From: Acidobacteriota bacterium
GTDB lineage: Bacteria > Acidobacteriota > Terriglobia > Acidiferrales > UBA7541
Length of the DNA: 64,000 bases
Reading direction: 5' to 3'
Assembly (NCBI GenBank): GCA_003223215.1
Contig: QHYH01000079.1
Location: 1-64,000 of the forward strand
Positions 25,713 through 34,509 of this stretch are shown here, piece by piece. The position numbers and the translations under genes are program-made. The notes beneath the pieces are model-generated. The model saw only the letters and a list, made by a program, of their open reading frames with translations, had not been told where the DNA came from and did no database searches. The stretch's first letter is position 1, and each line of letters begins with the position of its first letter.

Positions 25713-27515
25713 CTAAGCGCTAAGCACCGAAAGCGTCTGACGCTTGCTTTCATCAACTCCATGTAGCGGCGGCACTTCGCGACCGCGCAGCCGGAATGCC
25801 GGCGCGGCAAGTGCGAGAGCCACGACCTCCAAACAAAAGATGGCTGCAAGAAAAATCCTCACACTAAGTCGTAAGACTTCCTCAACCATAGCAAACAGCA
25901 CGCCGACACAGGAACGAAGCCATATGTGCAGGCCCTTGCCCGTCGCACTTGCCTGACTCGTAGCAGCACTCAGAGCACCACAAAGGACCAGGATGAGAAT
26001 GCAGAATGCCGCCTGGTAGCGAGTCACGCCAACCCGCCAAAGAAGTATGCCAAACGCGATGAGAACAATCACCGCCAATGTGATGGCAGTTTTTCTCTTC
26101 CAGAACGACCCGGAAACAATGAGCCGCCGATTTCGCGTTCCATCGAGAAGCAGTTCGCCCCGCGGCAGCAACAATCCCAAGATCAAAAAGCAGGCAGCTA
26201 AGCCAACCGAGACGAGCAACGCTGCCCTTAGACCGATGTAAGGAAAGAACGCATAAAGTCCGCTCGCAGTGACGATGAACAGACTTAGCAGAGTCAACAT
26301 GAACCACATCCCGGCCAAGGACGCAAAATGATGGGCTTCGGCCGTGGTCAGCTGTCTGGGTGCTACAGCATCCCCAGGATTGCCGGAAGCCGCTCCTTCC
26401 CTCAGCTCCGACACCGAAGCGACGAGCGATGTTGTTTCCTGGGCTGCAGCCTGGAGGTCTTTCCGGATAGCCTCAACTTCGTCTCTCAGGCGGCCTGCGC
26501 CTCTCCCTGCACCCGCGCAGGCAGCATCAAATTTTTCGCGATACCGCCACAAGCGTCGTATCAGCGCGGGTAGGTGATCCGCAGACTTCGCAATTCGCTC
26601 CAGCGACGCCGACCAGATTGCTCCCAGGCCGAAAAGCACAAGTACAAGAGTCGCCCCCCAAAGGAAGAATAATGTTCCCTGCTTGATTGGTGACCCAATC
26701 GGCAATTCAACGAGGGAGCTCCTGCTTGGAGCAACCTGGGAATAAAAGAAGCCTTCCACGCAGGCCATCACCACAGCGAAACCAGCGGCAATGACCGGCC
26801 AAAGGGCAAAGCGTGAAGCCTCGTCGGGCGTCGGCCGGCCGGCCGTGTGCACATAGCCCAATCCAGCCTCGACAAGCGTAAGCATGAAGGCGAAAACGAG
26901 GTACAGCGGAATACCAAAATAGGTAAGATCATGGGGGATAAATCCCAAATCCCGCAGAATCTGACCGAGCATTCCGGTATTGACAGAGATCAACGCGATC
27001 AGAATCATGCTCGATACGAACAAACGGGCCTTTGCGGTTCGCAGACCCCCATGCTGCGCAGGTAGTTGGTCCGTCGTTGGCAGGTTCGGAAAAGCAGGAG
27101 CTGTTTTCAACGCAGAATCTGTCAGGTTATTGCTGACTCGCTCAAAAGCGCGCTCGAGATCAGAAACCCGGGCGAGCTGGGGCTTGAGCGTCTTGGTGAT
27201 CTCGGAAAACGACGCCAGTGCTGCCTCCAGACGCGTAAGGCGCTCCGACACGTAAGTAATCCCGGCATTGTCCCTGAAGTCTTCAATCAGCGCTGCAACG
27301 GTCCGCCGCCGACGTTCGCGCGCGGCCGACTGCCTGGAAACTAATCGAGACAGGTAGGACGCAACTCCTCGCCGAATATTTGTGGTTATCGGATAGAAGA
27401 GGAAATAGGCGGGAATTGCGGCAATCGCGATCAGTCCGAGAATTGCCACAGACCACGCCAGAACACCCCAGAACCAGGGGATGTGTTGCGATATAAAGCT
27501 ACTCAACGATTCCAT
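25713..27515 (-). CDS. Multi-spanning membrane protein with coiled-coil segments
   Basis: 600 residues. The first helix (about 12-40) is followed by a cytoplasmic basic and helical region (residues 45-135) with coiled-coil heptads. Then come about four helices (165-305), a second soluble coiled-coil region (about 310-395), and five to six more helices to the end. The alternation of helices and cytoplasmic coiled coils suggests a scaffold or channel rather than an enzyme. No catalytic motif is visible. It is the first gene of the minus-strand run and starts divergent from the giant TPR gene 343 bp away. Confidence 0.7.
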   Translation of the reverse strand: MESLSSFISQHIPWFWGVLAWSVAILGLIAIAAIPAYFLFYPITTNIRRGVASYLSRLVSRQSAARERRRRTVAALIEDFRDNAGITYVSERLTRLEAALASFSEITKTLKPQLARVSDLERAFERVSNNLTDSALKTAPAFPNLPTTDQLPAQHGGLRTAKARLFVSSMILIALISVNTGMLGQILRDLGFIPHDLTYFGIPLYLVFAFMLTLVEAGLGYVHTAGRPTPDEASRFALWPVIAAGFAVVMACVEGFFYSQVAPSRSSLVELPIGSPIKQGTLFFLWGATLVLVLFGLGAIWSASLERIAKSADHLPALIRRLWRYREKFDAACAGAGRGAGRLRDEVEAIRKDLQAAAQETTSLVASVSELREGAASGNPGDAVAPRQLTTAEAHHFASLAGMWFMLTLLSLFIVTASGLYAFFPYIGLRAALLVSVGLAACFLILGLLLPRGELLLDGTRNRRLIVSGSFWKRKTAITLAVIVLIAFGILLWRVGVTRYQAAFCILILVLCGALSAATSQASATGKGLHIWLRSCVGVLFAMVEEVLRLSVRIFLAAIFCLEVVALALAAPAFRLRGREVPPLHGVDESKRQTLSVLSA

Positions 27516-27858
27516 GAGATAGTCCCGTAAGAAGGCTAGCCGTTCCTTGAGTCTATATACATACGCGGGTTGGTGGGTAGGCCGCTAGAGCATACAGCTT
27601 GGCTTGTGGCCAAGCAGTTATCCTCGGCGGTAGAAGTCCAGCCCTGCGAATCTTGCCAAATTACCGCGGGATGAAAGCCGGGGGCGTGCTCCGACTACCC
27701 GATCCTCACTAGGAGGTTTACGCGGTGCCTTCATGGATGGTCCTAGGCTGGATCACTCTCTATCGCCAACCATTCGGAGGTTGCCCGATACACCTCCTTG
27801 AAAAAACTGACGTGTTATCATAAGGCACGTTCTGCAACCGTTCCCCGACAGGTGTCCC
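27516..27858. promoter_or_regulatory. Divergent intergenic region of the vWA/TPR cluster
   Basis: 343 bp between the two divergent transcription units. It holds a perfect 7-bp hairpin (GCTTGGC 27597-27603 with GCCAAGC 27609-27615), an AGGAGG (27711-27716), and the 32-codon ORF 27725-27823. It probably carries both promoters and perhaps a structured leader for the plus-strand genes. No known riboswitch was recognised. Confidence 0.4.
27725..27823 (+). CDS. Possible 32-residue leader ORF
   Basis: GTG 27725 sits eight bases behind a perfect AGGAGG, better than the ribosome site of the giant gene that follows 35 bp after its stop. The peptide (MPSWMVLGW start) has no known relative. It might be a leader peptide or a chance ORF. 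Confidence 0.25.
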   Translation: MPSWMVLGWITLYRQPFGGCPIHLLEKTDVLS

Positions 27859-30800
27859 ATGCCTCTGCGAACTGCCGGAGTCAAAGCAGGGCTTGCCTGC
27901 CTCATGTTGGTGTGGACTTGTCGGGCTGCTTCAGGTTCTACGACTCTGTTACGGACCGCATCGAAGATGACTCCCGAACTGGGGCCGGTGCAAACGTACG
28001 CGGGAAACATTGACGCGGTTATCTCGAGCGTAAAACCGGCACCAGCAATCACCATTGTTTTGCTCACGGATTCGCTGAGTCCGGCGGAGATGCATAGCAT
28101 AAAAAAAGATCTCCTGGCACTCTACGCCTCACTGCGTGGACACCCGCTACGTTTGGCGGTGCTTCGCAGCGGAGCTGTCGGGGTCCGAGGCCCCTTCACG
28201 AGCTGGGCCCAACTGAACAGCGCTCTAAGCGAAGTTGCAGGGAAAAGCGAACCGTCCGGTTCTGCCGCATCTCCTGCTTCTGCTGCCTCTGCTTCCTCTA
28301 TTCCGACCGGAGTGCTTTTGGACCATCTTTGTGCGAGTGTTGGCCAGCTAGGCGGGGATTGGTCGCGAGTGCTGTTAATTGGCGAACTTCCGCCGCTCGA
28401 AGCATCGGAGAAGGAATATGCTTCGGGTCTCCTTCTGCGAGCTTTTGGCACCGCGCATGTTCAAGTGAGCTGGTATGCGTTCTCTGGTGGCGATGACGGC
28501 TGGCTTCCGCTGTTCCGAGCGACGGGTGGCACGATAGTCCACGGGGCGCTAAGCGACTTTTCCGCGGCGGTCAATGACGTATCGCAGTTCTATTTTCAAG
28601 TCGACTGGGCGTCCCGCGTCCCAAGCTCTGGCTTCGTGATATCTCGGGCAGCTCTGTCAGATTTGCAGGGACACGTACTGCTTGCGATCCCTGATGTTGC
28701 GGCCTCTCCTAGCGCACCGCTTCCCTCGATCGAGCTGTACGCGACGATGCGAGCCAAAGCGAGGGAAGCTGCCGAATGGCTGGCTCAAGGGCCGATGACC
28801 GACACAAACGTGCAAGGCATTCGCGATGACTTGCAAACCGCTCTGGACATCAACCCGCGCGACCCAGAATCGTTACTTACCGCCGCAGCCTTCTACGAAA
28901 AAAGGGAAGATTACGCTTCCGCGGCGCGCGAGCGAGCCGCATTGACTGAAGTTCGGCCGTCCGATGCCGCGGGTTTTGCGGCTCTCGGCCACACCCTCGT
29001 GCTAGCCTCCGATTTCGACACCGCGGAAGCAGCGTTGCAACGAGCCGTCAGTTTGAAACTTCGAACGCCACAAATGGCGGAGGATTTGGCTCGCATACGG
29101 CTCGCGCACAAAGACGACAAGGCCGCGTTGCCTTACCTCGCTGAAGCCTTAACTGGCGACGCGAAGCGCGAGGACCTGTGGTTCGTTCAAGCGCAGGCTG
29201 CCGAGCGATTGAAGGATTCTTCGCTTGCGATCCGCTCATTGGAACAAGGTCTTGCCTTGGGTGGCGCGCACCCGGTCGAAGGAGCATCTTTAGCGCGACT
29301 CTATCTTGCAACCAACCAAAAGACCAAAGCTTCCGAGCTGGTGCAGCAGATTGCGGCTGCACTTCCGCAGGATCCCAACCTTCGCGTTCAGTTCGCAGCC
29401 AGCCTCGATGAATTGCAGTTGACGAGCGAGGCACTTTCGGCCTGGAGGCGAGTGCTTGAAGTACAGTCGAATTCCGGCCGTGCGCATCTTCGGATCGCGC
29501 AGCTGCTGCTTAGCTCCGGAGACACGCTGGGCGCCGAGCAAGCCGCCAACGTAGGATTGGCGGCGGTGCCCAAATTCGCTCTCCTCTATGCGGTTAAAGC
29601 TGATGCTTTAGAGAAAGCCGGCCGACATTACGAGGCACGCAAGGCGTTGGAAGAGGGCGCAGCCAACGTGCGTGACGCGCCATTGCTTACCCGTTTGGCG
29701 GCCACAGAAGACACCTATGCGGGCTTGGCTGCCGACGGCTATGAGCGATTGATCGAATCGTTGGATCCGGCGTCTCCCGAGAGAGCCAAGGCAATCGAGC
29801 GGGGATTGGCAGTCTCTGTGCGCGACGCGGACCCGAAACACGTCCAGTCCTTCACCGCCATGCTGGAACCTCCTGGCCGCGGCCAGGTGCGCAGCCAGAA
29901 CGAGGCACAAGAGCAGCAGGAAAACGCCGCGTTGATTCCTGGGGGGCTGGATGCCCTTGCCTTTTCCGCTCATGCGAAGGAAGGCGTCGCCCCGGAAAGG
30001 TTCCTCGTCGAGTATTGCCGAGCTCTCATTGAAAGGGTTTCTGAGCAGCCGAACCCCGAGAGCAAACGGTATGTGGAAGAAATCCTGGCACATTTTCAGC
30101 GAGTCGCCGCTCTCGAGGCTCTTGGCCAACAGGACGGTAACCGTGTGCTTGTCACGCTCTCCGTCACGGACAAGGAAGCTCGCCACCGCACAGAGAAGGC
30201 CCTAGATCTACTAGGAATGAAGTTACACACTTCGAAAGGCACTGTGGAAGTGGACCGTGGTGAGAAAAAAGATGAAGCCGAAAAGCAGGAAACGGTGTCA
30301 GCACTGGCCATCGATGAAGTAGGCTTACAAGAAGCCCTGAAAGCCGGTAAACCCTACACCTTGGAAATAACCAACGAATGGGTGCCAGTCTACCCTAGCG
30401 AAAAAGTTTGGCGCGACGCTTTTTATCCAAAGGAAAGCGACCCTCGAGCGATCGCCACGGCAATGGTGCGTTTCCCGAAAATGGCACGTCTCTATGTGGG
30501 GTTCAGCTACCTCGATCGCAAAGTGACATCCGAGCTCCTTTCCGCAGTTAATTTGACGACCCTGGAACAGCGTTATGCAGATCTCATTTACGCCTACTCG
30601 GCCGCCCTGGCCGTCGAGAGTGGCCATGCAGTGGTTCCGGGCGGACCCGGCGCGGAAGCCATCTGGGCCAGTCTTGCCGGTGCCAGCCCTGCCCAGCCGG
30701 GCGCTTTTTTCCGCTCACTGTTGGCACAAAACAACGGCAAATTGCTGGCATTTTTCTTTGCCCTATCACAGCTAGATCGCCAACATCAGGAATTCTTTAC

Positions 30801-31707
30801 CGCCAACCAATCGCGCTGTACACAATTTTATGGGTTTTTTGTCGAGTCGGAGGAAACAAGGCGCGCAGCGTATGCGCTGGCGTACGACCCATTCGTTCAG
30901 TTCCTGCGGTCGGTGCCACTGGATTCTGCAGGCCACGTTGATTTCCCCGGGTCGGCTGAAGTCTGGATGGTGGCCAAAGGCCATTCCTCAGGCGGCACGC
31001 AAGTGGCGAAAATGATGAGGAAGGTTTCCAAAGCGGTCGCGCCGGAGGTGGAAGATGAACTCCTTCTGCACCTGGCGCAAACCCGCTACAAGGACAGCGC
31101 GCTCCGCCACTCGGAGCTAGAGAATTTTCTTGCGGTAGTGCGAATTGACGCGCATCGCGCGAGGCCACTCGATGAAGCCTCTGCCTTGCTCCTGGCGCAA
31201 AATTACACCGACTCTTCTCCGGCATTTCCCTACTTTACCGAGATCACCGGGCTTGGCTACTCGGACTATCTGCAGTTCTTTGCGGCAGTGGAGCGGCTTG
31301 GAACGCATGGAATTCTTGAAACAAATCTCGAGTTGGGACAATTCCATTCTCTAATCGAGTGGATCTGCCTCCTGCGACGCCGTCACGCTATCGACGACAA
31401 TGAAGCAGCGAGCTTTTCAAGTACGTTTGCGACCAATTCTACGCAGCCGATAGCCCCGCTGCCTATACTAGAGCCTCGCTCGAATCGGCTCGCGCCATTC
31501 TCGGATACTGCGAGTCGGACGAAAAAACCATCTCCGCCGACGAAAAGATCAGGGGATGCCTGCTGGGTTCCAAGGCAAGTCCTGAGAGTCGAAGAAGCAT
31601 CGCGTTTCAGCGCACGCTGGCTCTGCAAAAGGTTCCCAGCCTCGACACTATCTTTGCCATCTACGACGGGCTTGCAAGAAGCAAGGCGCGAGGAGGGGCA
31701 GAACTAG
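27859..31707 (+). CDS. Giant secreted TPR protein, N-terminal part (frame broken near 31410)
   Basis: From ATG 27859, with a signal peptide (GLACLMLVWTCRAASG). Residues 50-260 look like a degenerate vWA fold (ITIVLLTDSLSPAEM, SRVLLIGELPP). About residues 320-660 are a long TPR array (NPRDPESLLTAAAFYEKREDY, DTAEAALQRAVSLKL and many more). Residues 740-1180 form a large domain I do not recognise. Genuine sense ends near residue 1185; the last 100 residues to 31707 are out-of-frame translation. The true continuation is the next entry. Joined, the protein would have about 1670 residues. Confidence 0.75.
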   Translation: MPLRTAGVKAGLACLMLVWTCRAASGSTTLLRTASKMTPELGPVQTYAGNIDAVISSVKPAPAITIVLLTDSLSPAEMHSIKKDLLALYASLRGHPLRLAVLRSGAVGVRGPFTSWAQLNSALSEVAGKSEPSGSAASPASAASASSIPTGVLLDHLCASVGQLGGDWSRVLLIGELPPLEASEKEYASGLLLRAFGTAHVQVSWYAFSGGDDGWLPLFRATGGTIVHGALSDFSAAVNDVSQFYFQVDWASRVPSSGFVISRAALSDLQGHVLLAIPDVAASPSAPLPSIELYATMRAKAREAAEWLAQGPMTDTNVQGIRDDLQTALDINPRDPESLLTAAAFYEKREDYASAARERAALTEVRPSDAAGFAALGHTLVLASDFDTAEAALQRAVSLKLRTPQMAEDLARIRLAHKDDKAALPYLAEALTGDAKREDLWFVQAQAAERLKDSSLAIRSLEQGLALGGAHPVEGASLARLYLATNQKTKASELVQQIAAALPQDPNLRVQFAASLDELQLTSEALSAWRRVLEVQSNSGRAHLRIAQLLLSSGDTLGAEQAANVGLAAVPKFALLYAVKADALEKAGRHYEARKALEEGAANVRDAPLLTRLAATEDTYAGLAADGYERLIESLDPASPERAKAIERGLAVSVRDADPKHVQSFTAMLEPPGRGQVRSQNEAQEQQENAALIPGGLDALAFSAHAKEGVAPERFLVEYCRALIERVSEQPNPESKRYVEEILAHFQRVAALEALGQQDGNRVLVTLSVTDKEARHRTEKALDLLGMKLHTSKGTVEVDRGEKKDEAEKQETVSALAIDEVGLQEALKAGKPYTLEITNEWVPVYPSEKVWRDAFYPKESDPRAIATAMVRFPKMARLYVGFSYLDRKVTSELLSAVNLTTLEQRYADLIYAYSAALAVESGHAVVPGGPGAEAIWASLAGASPAQPGAFFRSLLAQNNGKLLAFFFALSQLDRQHQEFFTANQSRCTQFYGFFVESEETRRAAYALAYDPFVQFLRSVPLDSAGHVDFPGSAEVWMVAKGHSSGGTQVAKMMRKVSKAVAPEVEDELLLHLAQTRYKDSALRHSELENFLAVVRIDAHRARPLDEASALLLAQNYTDSSPAFPYFTEITGLGYSDYLQFFAAVERLGTHGILETNLELGQFHSLIEWICLLRRRHAIDDNEAASFSSTFATNSTQPIAPLPILEPRSNRLAPFSDTASRTKKPSPPTKRSGDACWVPRQVLRVEEASRFSARWLCKRFPASTLSLPSTTGLQEARREEGQN

Positions 31708-31748
31708 ACGTCATCAAGAAGAATATCGAAACGCTTCCGCTTGCGCAG

Positions 31749-32876
31749 TTGCCTAAAGACACCAAAGTCGAAGGCAAGGCAAAGGAGAGCATCGCCCGCT
31801 ACGAAGCGACACCCGCACAAAAGTTGCTCGCTGAGCTGGCTCTGAAGTTCTCCAAGAAAAAGCCTAATACCAAGGACATCGAGAAGATTTCGCAGGAGTT
31901 GCTGGGAGTGCTGCAGCCCCAGGTTACCCTCGCGCTGGCAGGGCAAGTCTACGCTTACTTTCTGCGTCCCTCGGACCTGGTGGTCTCCGAAGATCCTCTG
32001 CTGCTTCGGAAGCACCATTATTTCAATTTTGACTGGGAGATGGGCCGAAAACAGTTGCTCACCGGATCTAGTTTTAACCAGAACAGTAAGAACGCTGGAA
32101 GTTACTTTCTCGGTGGTTTTGCACAGTTTGCTCCGGCCGCCGGCGCAGCCGCGAGCGTGGGATGGAAAACAGGTGGCCGGGCTGGCAAGGAATCGATCGC
32201 TCAAGAAATCGCCGCGATTCGAAGCGCCGCCTGGGATCGCCTTGACGAATCCGATCAACGTCTCGCGAGTTTGCGCATCACCGTAGCGCGAGAATGGATT
32301 TATATGTCCGCCAGTCAAGGAGAGGCCTTTCGCGCTTTAGGCGAGGACACCATGGGCGTGTTGTCTTTGTCGCGCCGCGCGGACTTGCTGAACGGAATCG
32401 AAATAAGGGATTGGAAGAGAGTTTGGGAGTCGGTCACGCTCCCCGATTTGTTCCTGCTGGGCGGCAAATATCTGGACCGCTTCAAGACTGATCTGTGGAA
32501 CTCGCCCGTGACGATAGCCCTACGGTCCATTGCGGCGGTCAACGATGGGTCGCGCCTGAATATTCTGGGCCCTATTCCTTATCATTCTCTCGGGTGCCAG
32601 CACCCCCATCTAGTTGCCGATGCACCCTACGAGGAATATGCGCTGCGAATGTTCCCGGAGGAGCTGGCCGAGCGTTCCGCAGAATTCAAGCTCTTTCTGG
32701 CATTCGAGGCTGACAGCCTTGGCGTTGAGCCGTCCGCTCTCTCCGATATTGCGGAAACGCTCGCTTCAAGAGCGTTCCGCAGCATCCAGATGACGGACTC
32801 CAAAGACTGGCGGTCGCTGGTGGCGGGTTTTGCAGGCATCACGCCGAAAGATATAAGACAGGCGCTCGAACAATGA
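31749..32876 (+). CDS. Giant TPR protein, C-terminal part (continues 27859 gene after a 1-nt frameshift)
   Basis: This frame has protein-like sense from about 31412 (ELFKYVCDQFYAADSPAAYTRASL), well before its first start codon at 31749. It therefore completes the upstream gene rather than forming a separate one. Inserting one base near 31410 (GCG-GAG) fuses them. The C-terminal 490 residues are mostly helical (LLAELALKFSKKKPNTKDIEKI) with a middle part of unknown fold (DWEMGRKQLLTGSSF). The stop TGA overlaps the ATG of the VWFA gene, so the two are translationally coupled. Confidence 0.7.
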   Translation: MPKDTKVEGKAKESIARYEATPAQKLLAELALKFSKKKPNTKDIEKISQELLGVLQPQVTLALAGQVYAYFLRPSDLVVSEDPLLLRKHHYFNFDWEMGRKQLLTGSSFNQNSKNAGSYFLGGFAQFAPAAGAAASVGWKTGGRAGKESIAQEIAAIRSAAWDRLDESDQRLASLRITVAREWIYMSASQGEAFRALGEDTMGVLSLSRRADLLNGIEIRDWKRVWESVTLPDLFLLGGKYLDRFKTDLWNSPVTIALRSIAAVNDGSRLNILGPIPYHSLGCQHPHLVADAPYEEYALRMFPEELAERSAEFKLFLAFEADSLGVEPSALSDIAETLASRAFRSIQMTDSKDWRSLVAGFAGITPKDIRQALEQ

Positions 32877-33763
32877 AGGAACCGGTTGGATTAAAGGCGC
32901 TTTCTCGCCTGCTGGTTGCTCTCTCGTTCGTTCTTGGAACTTACGGTCAAGAACCCGCGACGGTCATCAAGGTGCAAGTTCGCCTGGTGGAGGTCTACGC
33001 CAGCATCCACGATAAGAAAGGACATTTCGTCGATGGACTCAGTCGCGAAAACTTTGAAGTCTTGGAAGATGGAAAACCCCAGCAGATTGCTGCTTTCGAT
33101 TCCACTACGCAAAGTCTTTCCTGCGCCATCCTGCTTGATACCACCGGGAGCATGGGCGAGGCTCTCCCTCGCGTCAAGAATGCCATGGTTAAACTGATCG
33201 ACGAGCTAGGCCCTGAAGATTCGGTTGCGATTTACACCTTCGACGAGCGGTTGGTCATCCGCCAGGACTTCACCACCGACAAGAATGTCGCAAAGCGCGC
33301 CGCTTTGCGAACACGTGCCGAAGGTGCCACGGCCCTATTCGACGCGCTTTCCGAAGCGGCCCAGGAGCTCTCCCGGCGGTCAGGCAAGAAGGTCCTCATT
33401 CTATTTACAGATGGCGATGACAACTCAAGCGCGCTCAATGCAAGCGCCGCGGTCGCCCGGGCAAAAAAAGCAGGGGTCCCGCTGTACACCATTGCGGAGG
33501 GAGAGGCGACACACTCTCACAACCTAAGGAAACTTCTCGACGAACTGAGTGAGCGCACTGGCGGCGCCGCCTATGAGGTGAAGAAGCCCGCAGAGATGGA
33601 GCAGGTTTTTCACGAAATATCCGAAGATGTCCGGCACTTATACATGATCAGCTACCGGCCACCCGAGGGTGCGAATGACGGAAAATGGCGCAAAATCGAC
33701 GTGCTCGTAAAGGGGCCGAAAGACTACCGCGTCCGCGCCAAAGAAGGCTATTTTGCGGAGTGA
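32873..33763 (+). CDS. VWFA-related acidobacterial protein (TIGR03436 type)
   Basis: 296 residues with a signal peptide (LLVALSFVLGTYG). It opens with the family hallmark VEVYASIHDKKGHFVDGLSRENFEVLEDGKPQQI, followed by the vWA domain: AILLDTTGSM (MIDAS-like Asp89, Thr91, Ser93), AIYTFDERLVIRQDFT, VLILFTDGDDNSS, and the typical end YMISYRPP...KIDVLVKGP..YRVRAKEGYF. Its ATG overlaps the TGA of the giant TPR gene, so the products are made together and probably interact. The family is abundant in Acidobacteriota but without known function. Confidence 0.92.
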   Translation: MKEPVGLKALSRLLVALSFVLGTYGQEPATVIKVQVRLVEVYASIHDKKGHFVDGLSRENFEVLEDGKPQQIAAFDSTTQSLSCAILLDTTGSMGEALPRVKNAMVKLIDELGPEDSVAIYTFDERLVIRQDFTTDKNVAKRAALRTRAEGATALFDALSEAAQELSRRSGKKVLILFTDGDDNSSALNASAAVARAKKAGVPLYTIAEGEATHSHNLRKLLDELSERTGGAAYEVKKPAEMEQVFHEISEDVRHLYMISYRPPEGANDGKWRKIDVLVKGPKDYRVRAKEGYFAE

Positions 33764-33943
33764 GCATACCGTGCGCGGCAATTTATGTTTCTCGGCTTCT
33801 AGTCATGGGTCTTCCGTTCTGGCTCTTGCACGACATGCTACAGCGGTTGGCCGTCGAGCGGAACAGCAGGGATTGGGCAAAAACGCAGGTAGGCGTAGTA
33901 TTCGCCTCGTACGGAGTCTCATTGAGACTCTATAGGAGGCGCT

Positions 33944-34381
33944 ATGCCGGTTACGGTGAAAAACATTTCGCTTTGGCGGAAAGAGGTCGAAAACCAGGTG
34001 GGGACGCTCGCGCATACGCTTGCGCCGGTTACAAAAGCCGGAGCAAACCTGCACGTGCTGATGGGGTACCGGTATCCCGGGGATGGAACAAAAGCTGCCA
34101 TTGAGCTTTATCCCGTCGCAGGCAAGAAGGTGACTGCGGCTGCTTCTGAAGCGGGGCTGTCGGCCTCTTCCATTCCGACACTCCTGGTTGAAGGCGACGA
34201 CAGAGCCGGTTTGGGTTTGGCCATCGCCCAGGCCATCGCCGGGGCGGGGGTCAATCTCACATTCTTTGTCGCTCAGTCCGTCGGCAAAAAGTTCTCAGCG
34301 GTGCTTGGCTTCGAGACCGCAGCGGGCGCCAAGATCGCGGCGCCGCTCATCAAGAAGGCGACAACCAGCAAGAGGAAGTGA
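33944..34381 (+). CDS. ACT-domain protein
   Basis: 145 residues from ATG 33944, behind a strong TAGGAGG. It contains two tandem ACT-like units: SLWRKEVENQVGTLAHTLAPVTKAGANLHVLMGYR, then LLVEGDDRAGLGLAIAQAIAGAGVNLTFFVAQSVGKKFSAVLGF. ACT domains bind amino acids or other small ligands and regulate enzymes. There is no catalytic domain, so it is a stand-alone sensor. A Lys/Arg-rich tail ends it. No metabolic partner is adjacent. Confidence 0.8.
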   Translation: MPVTVKNISLWRKEVENQVGTLAHTLAPVTKAGANLHVLMGYRYPGDGTKAAIELYPVAGKKVTAAASEAGLSASSIPTLLVEGDDRAGLGLAIAQAIAGAGVNLTFFVAQSVGKKFSAVLGFETAAGAKIAAPLIKKATTSKRK

Positions 34382-34509
34382 AGGAAGAGTGAATTCTCAC
34401 TCGAATCCCGCAACCGTTAATAATACGGTCCTTTCCCAGGCATCCATTAAAACAAAAATACAGGTGTTCACCTGGGGTGATTTTGTGCGGACCATTGTGC
34501 ACCGCACCT

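Noticed and set aside
27516..27858. Cyclic di-GMP or other riboswitch upstream of the giant TPR gene
   Set aside because: I could not match the conserved core of any known riboswitch; only a simple hairpin is visible.
34461..34474. Palindrome CAGGTG-TT-CACCTG as an operator
   Set aside because: It lies between two convergent 3' ends, where no promoter is expected, and no second copy was noticed.
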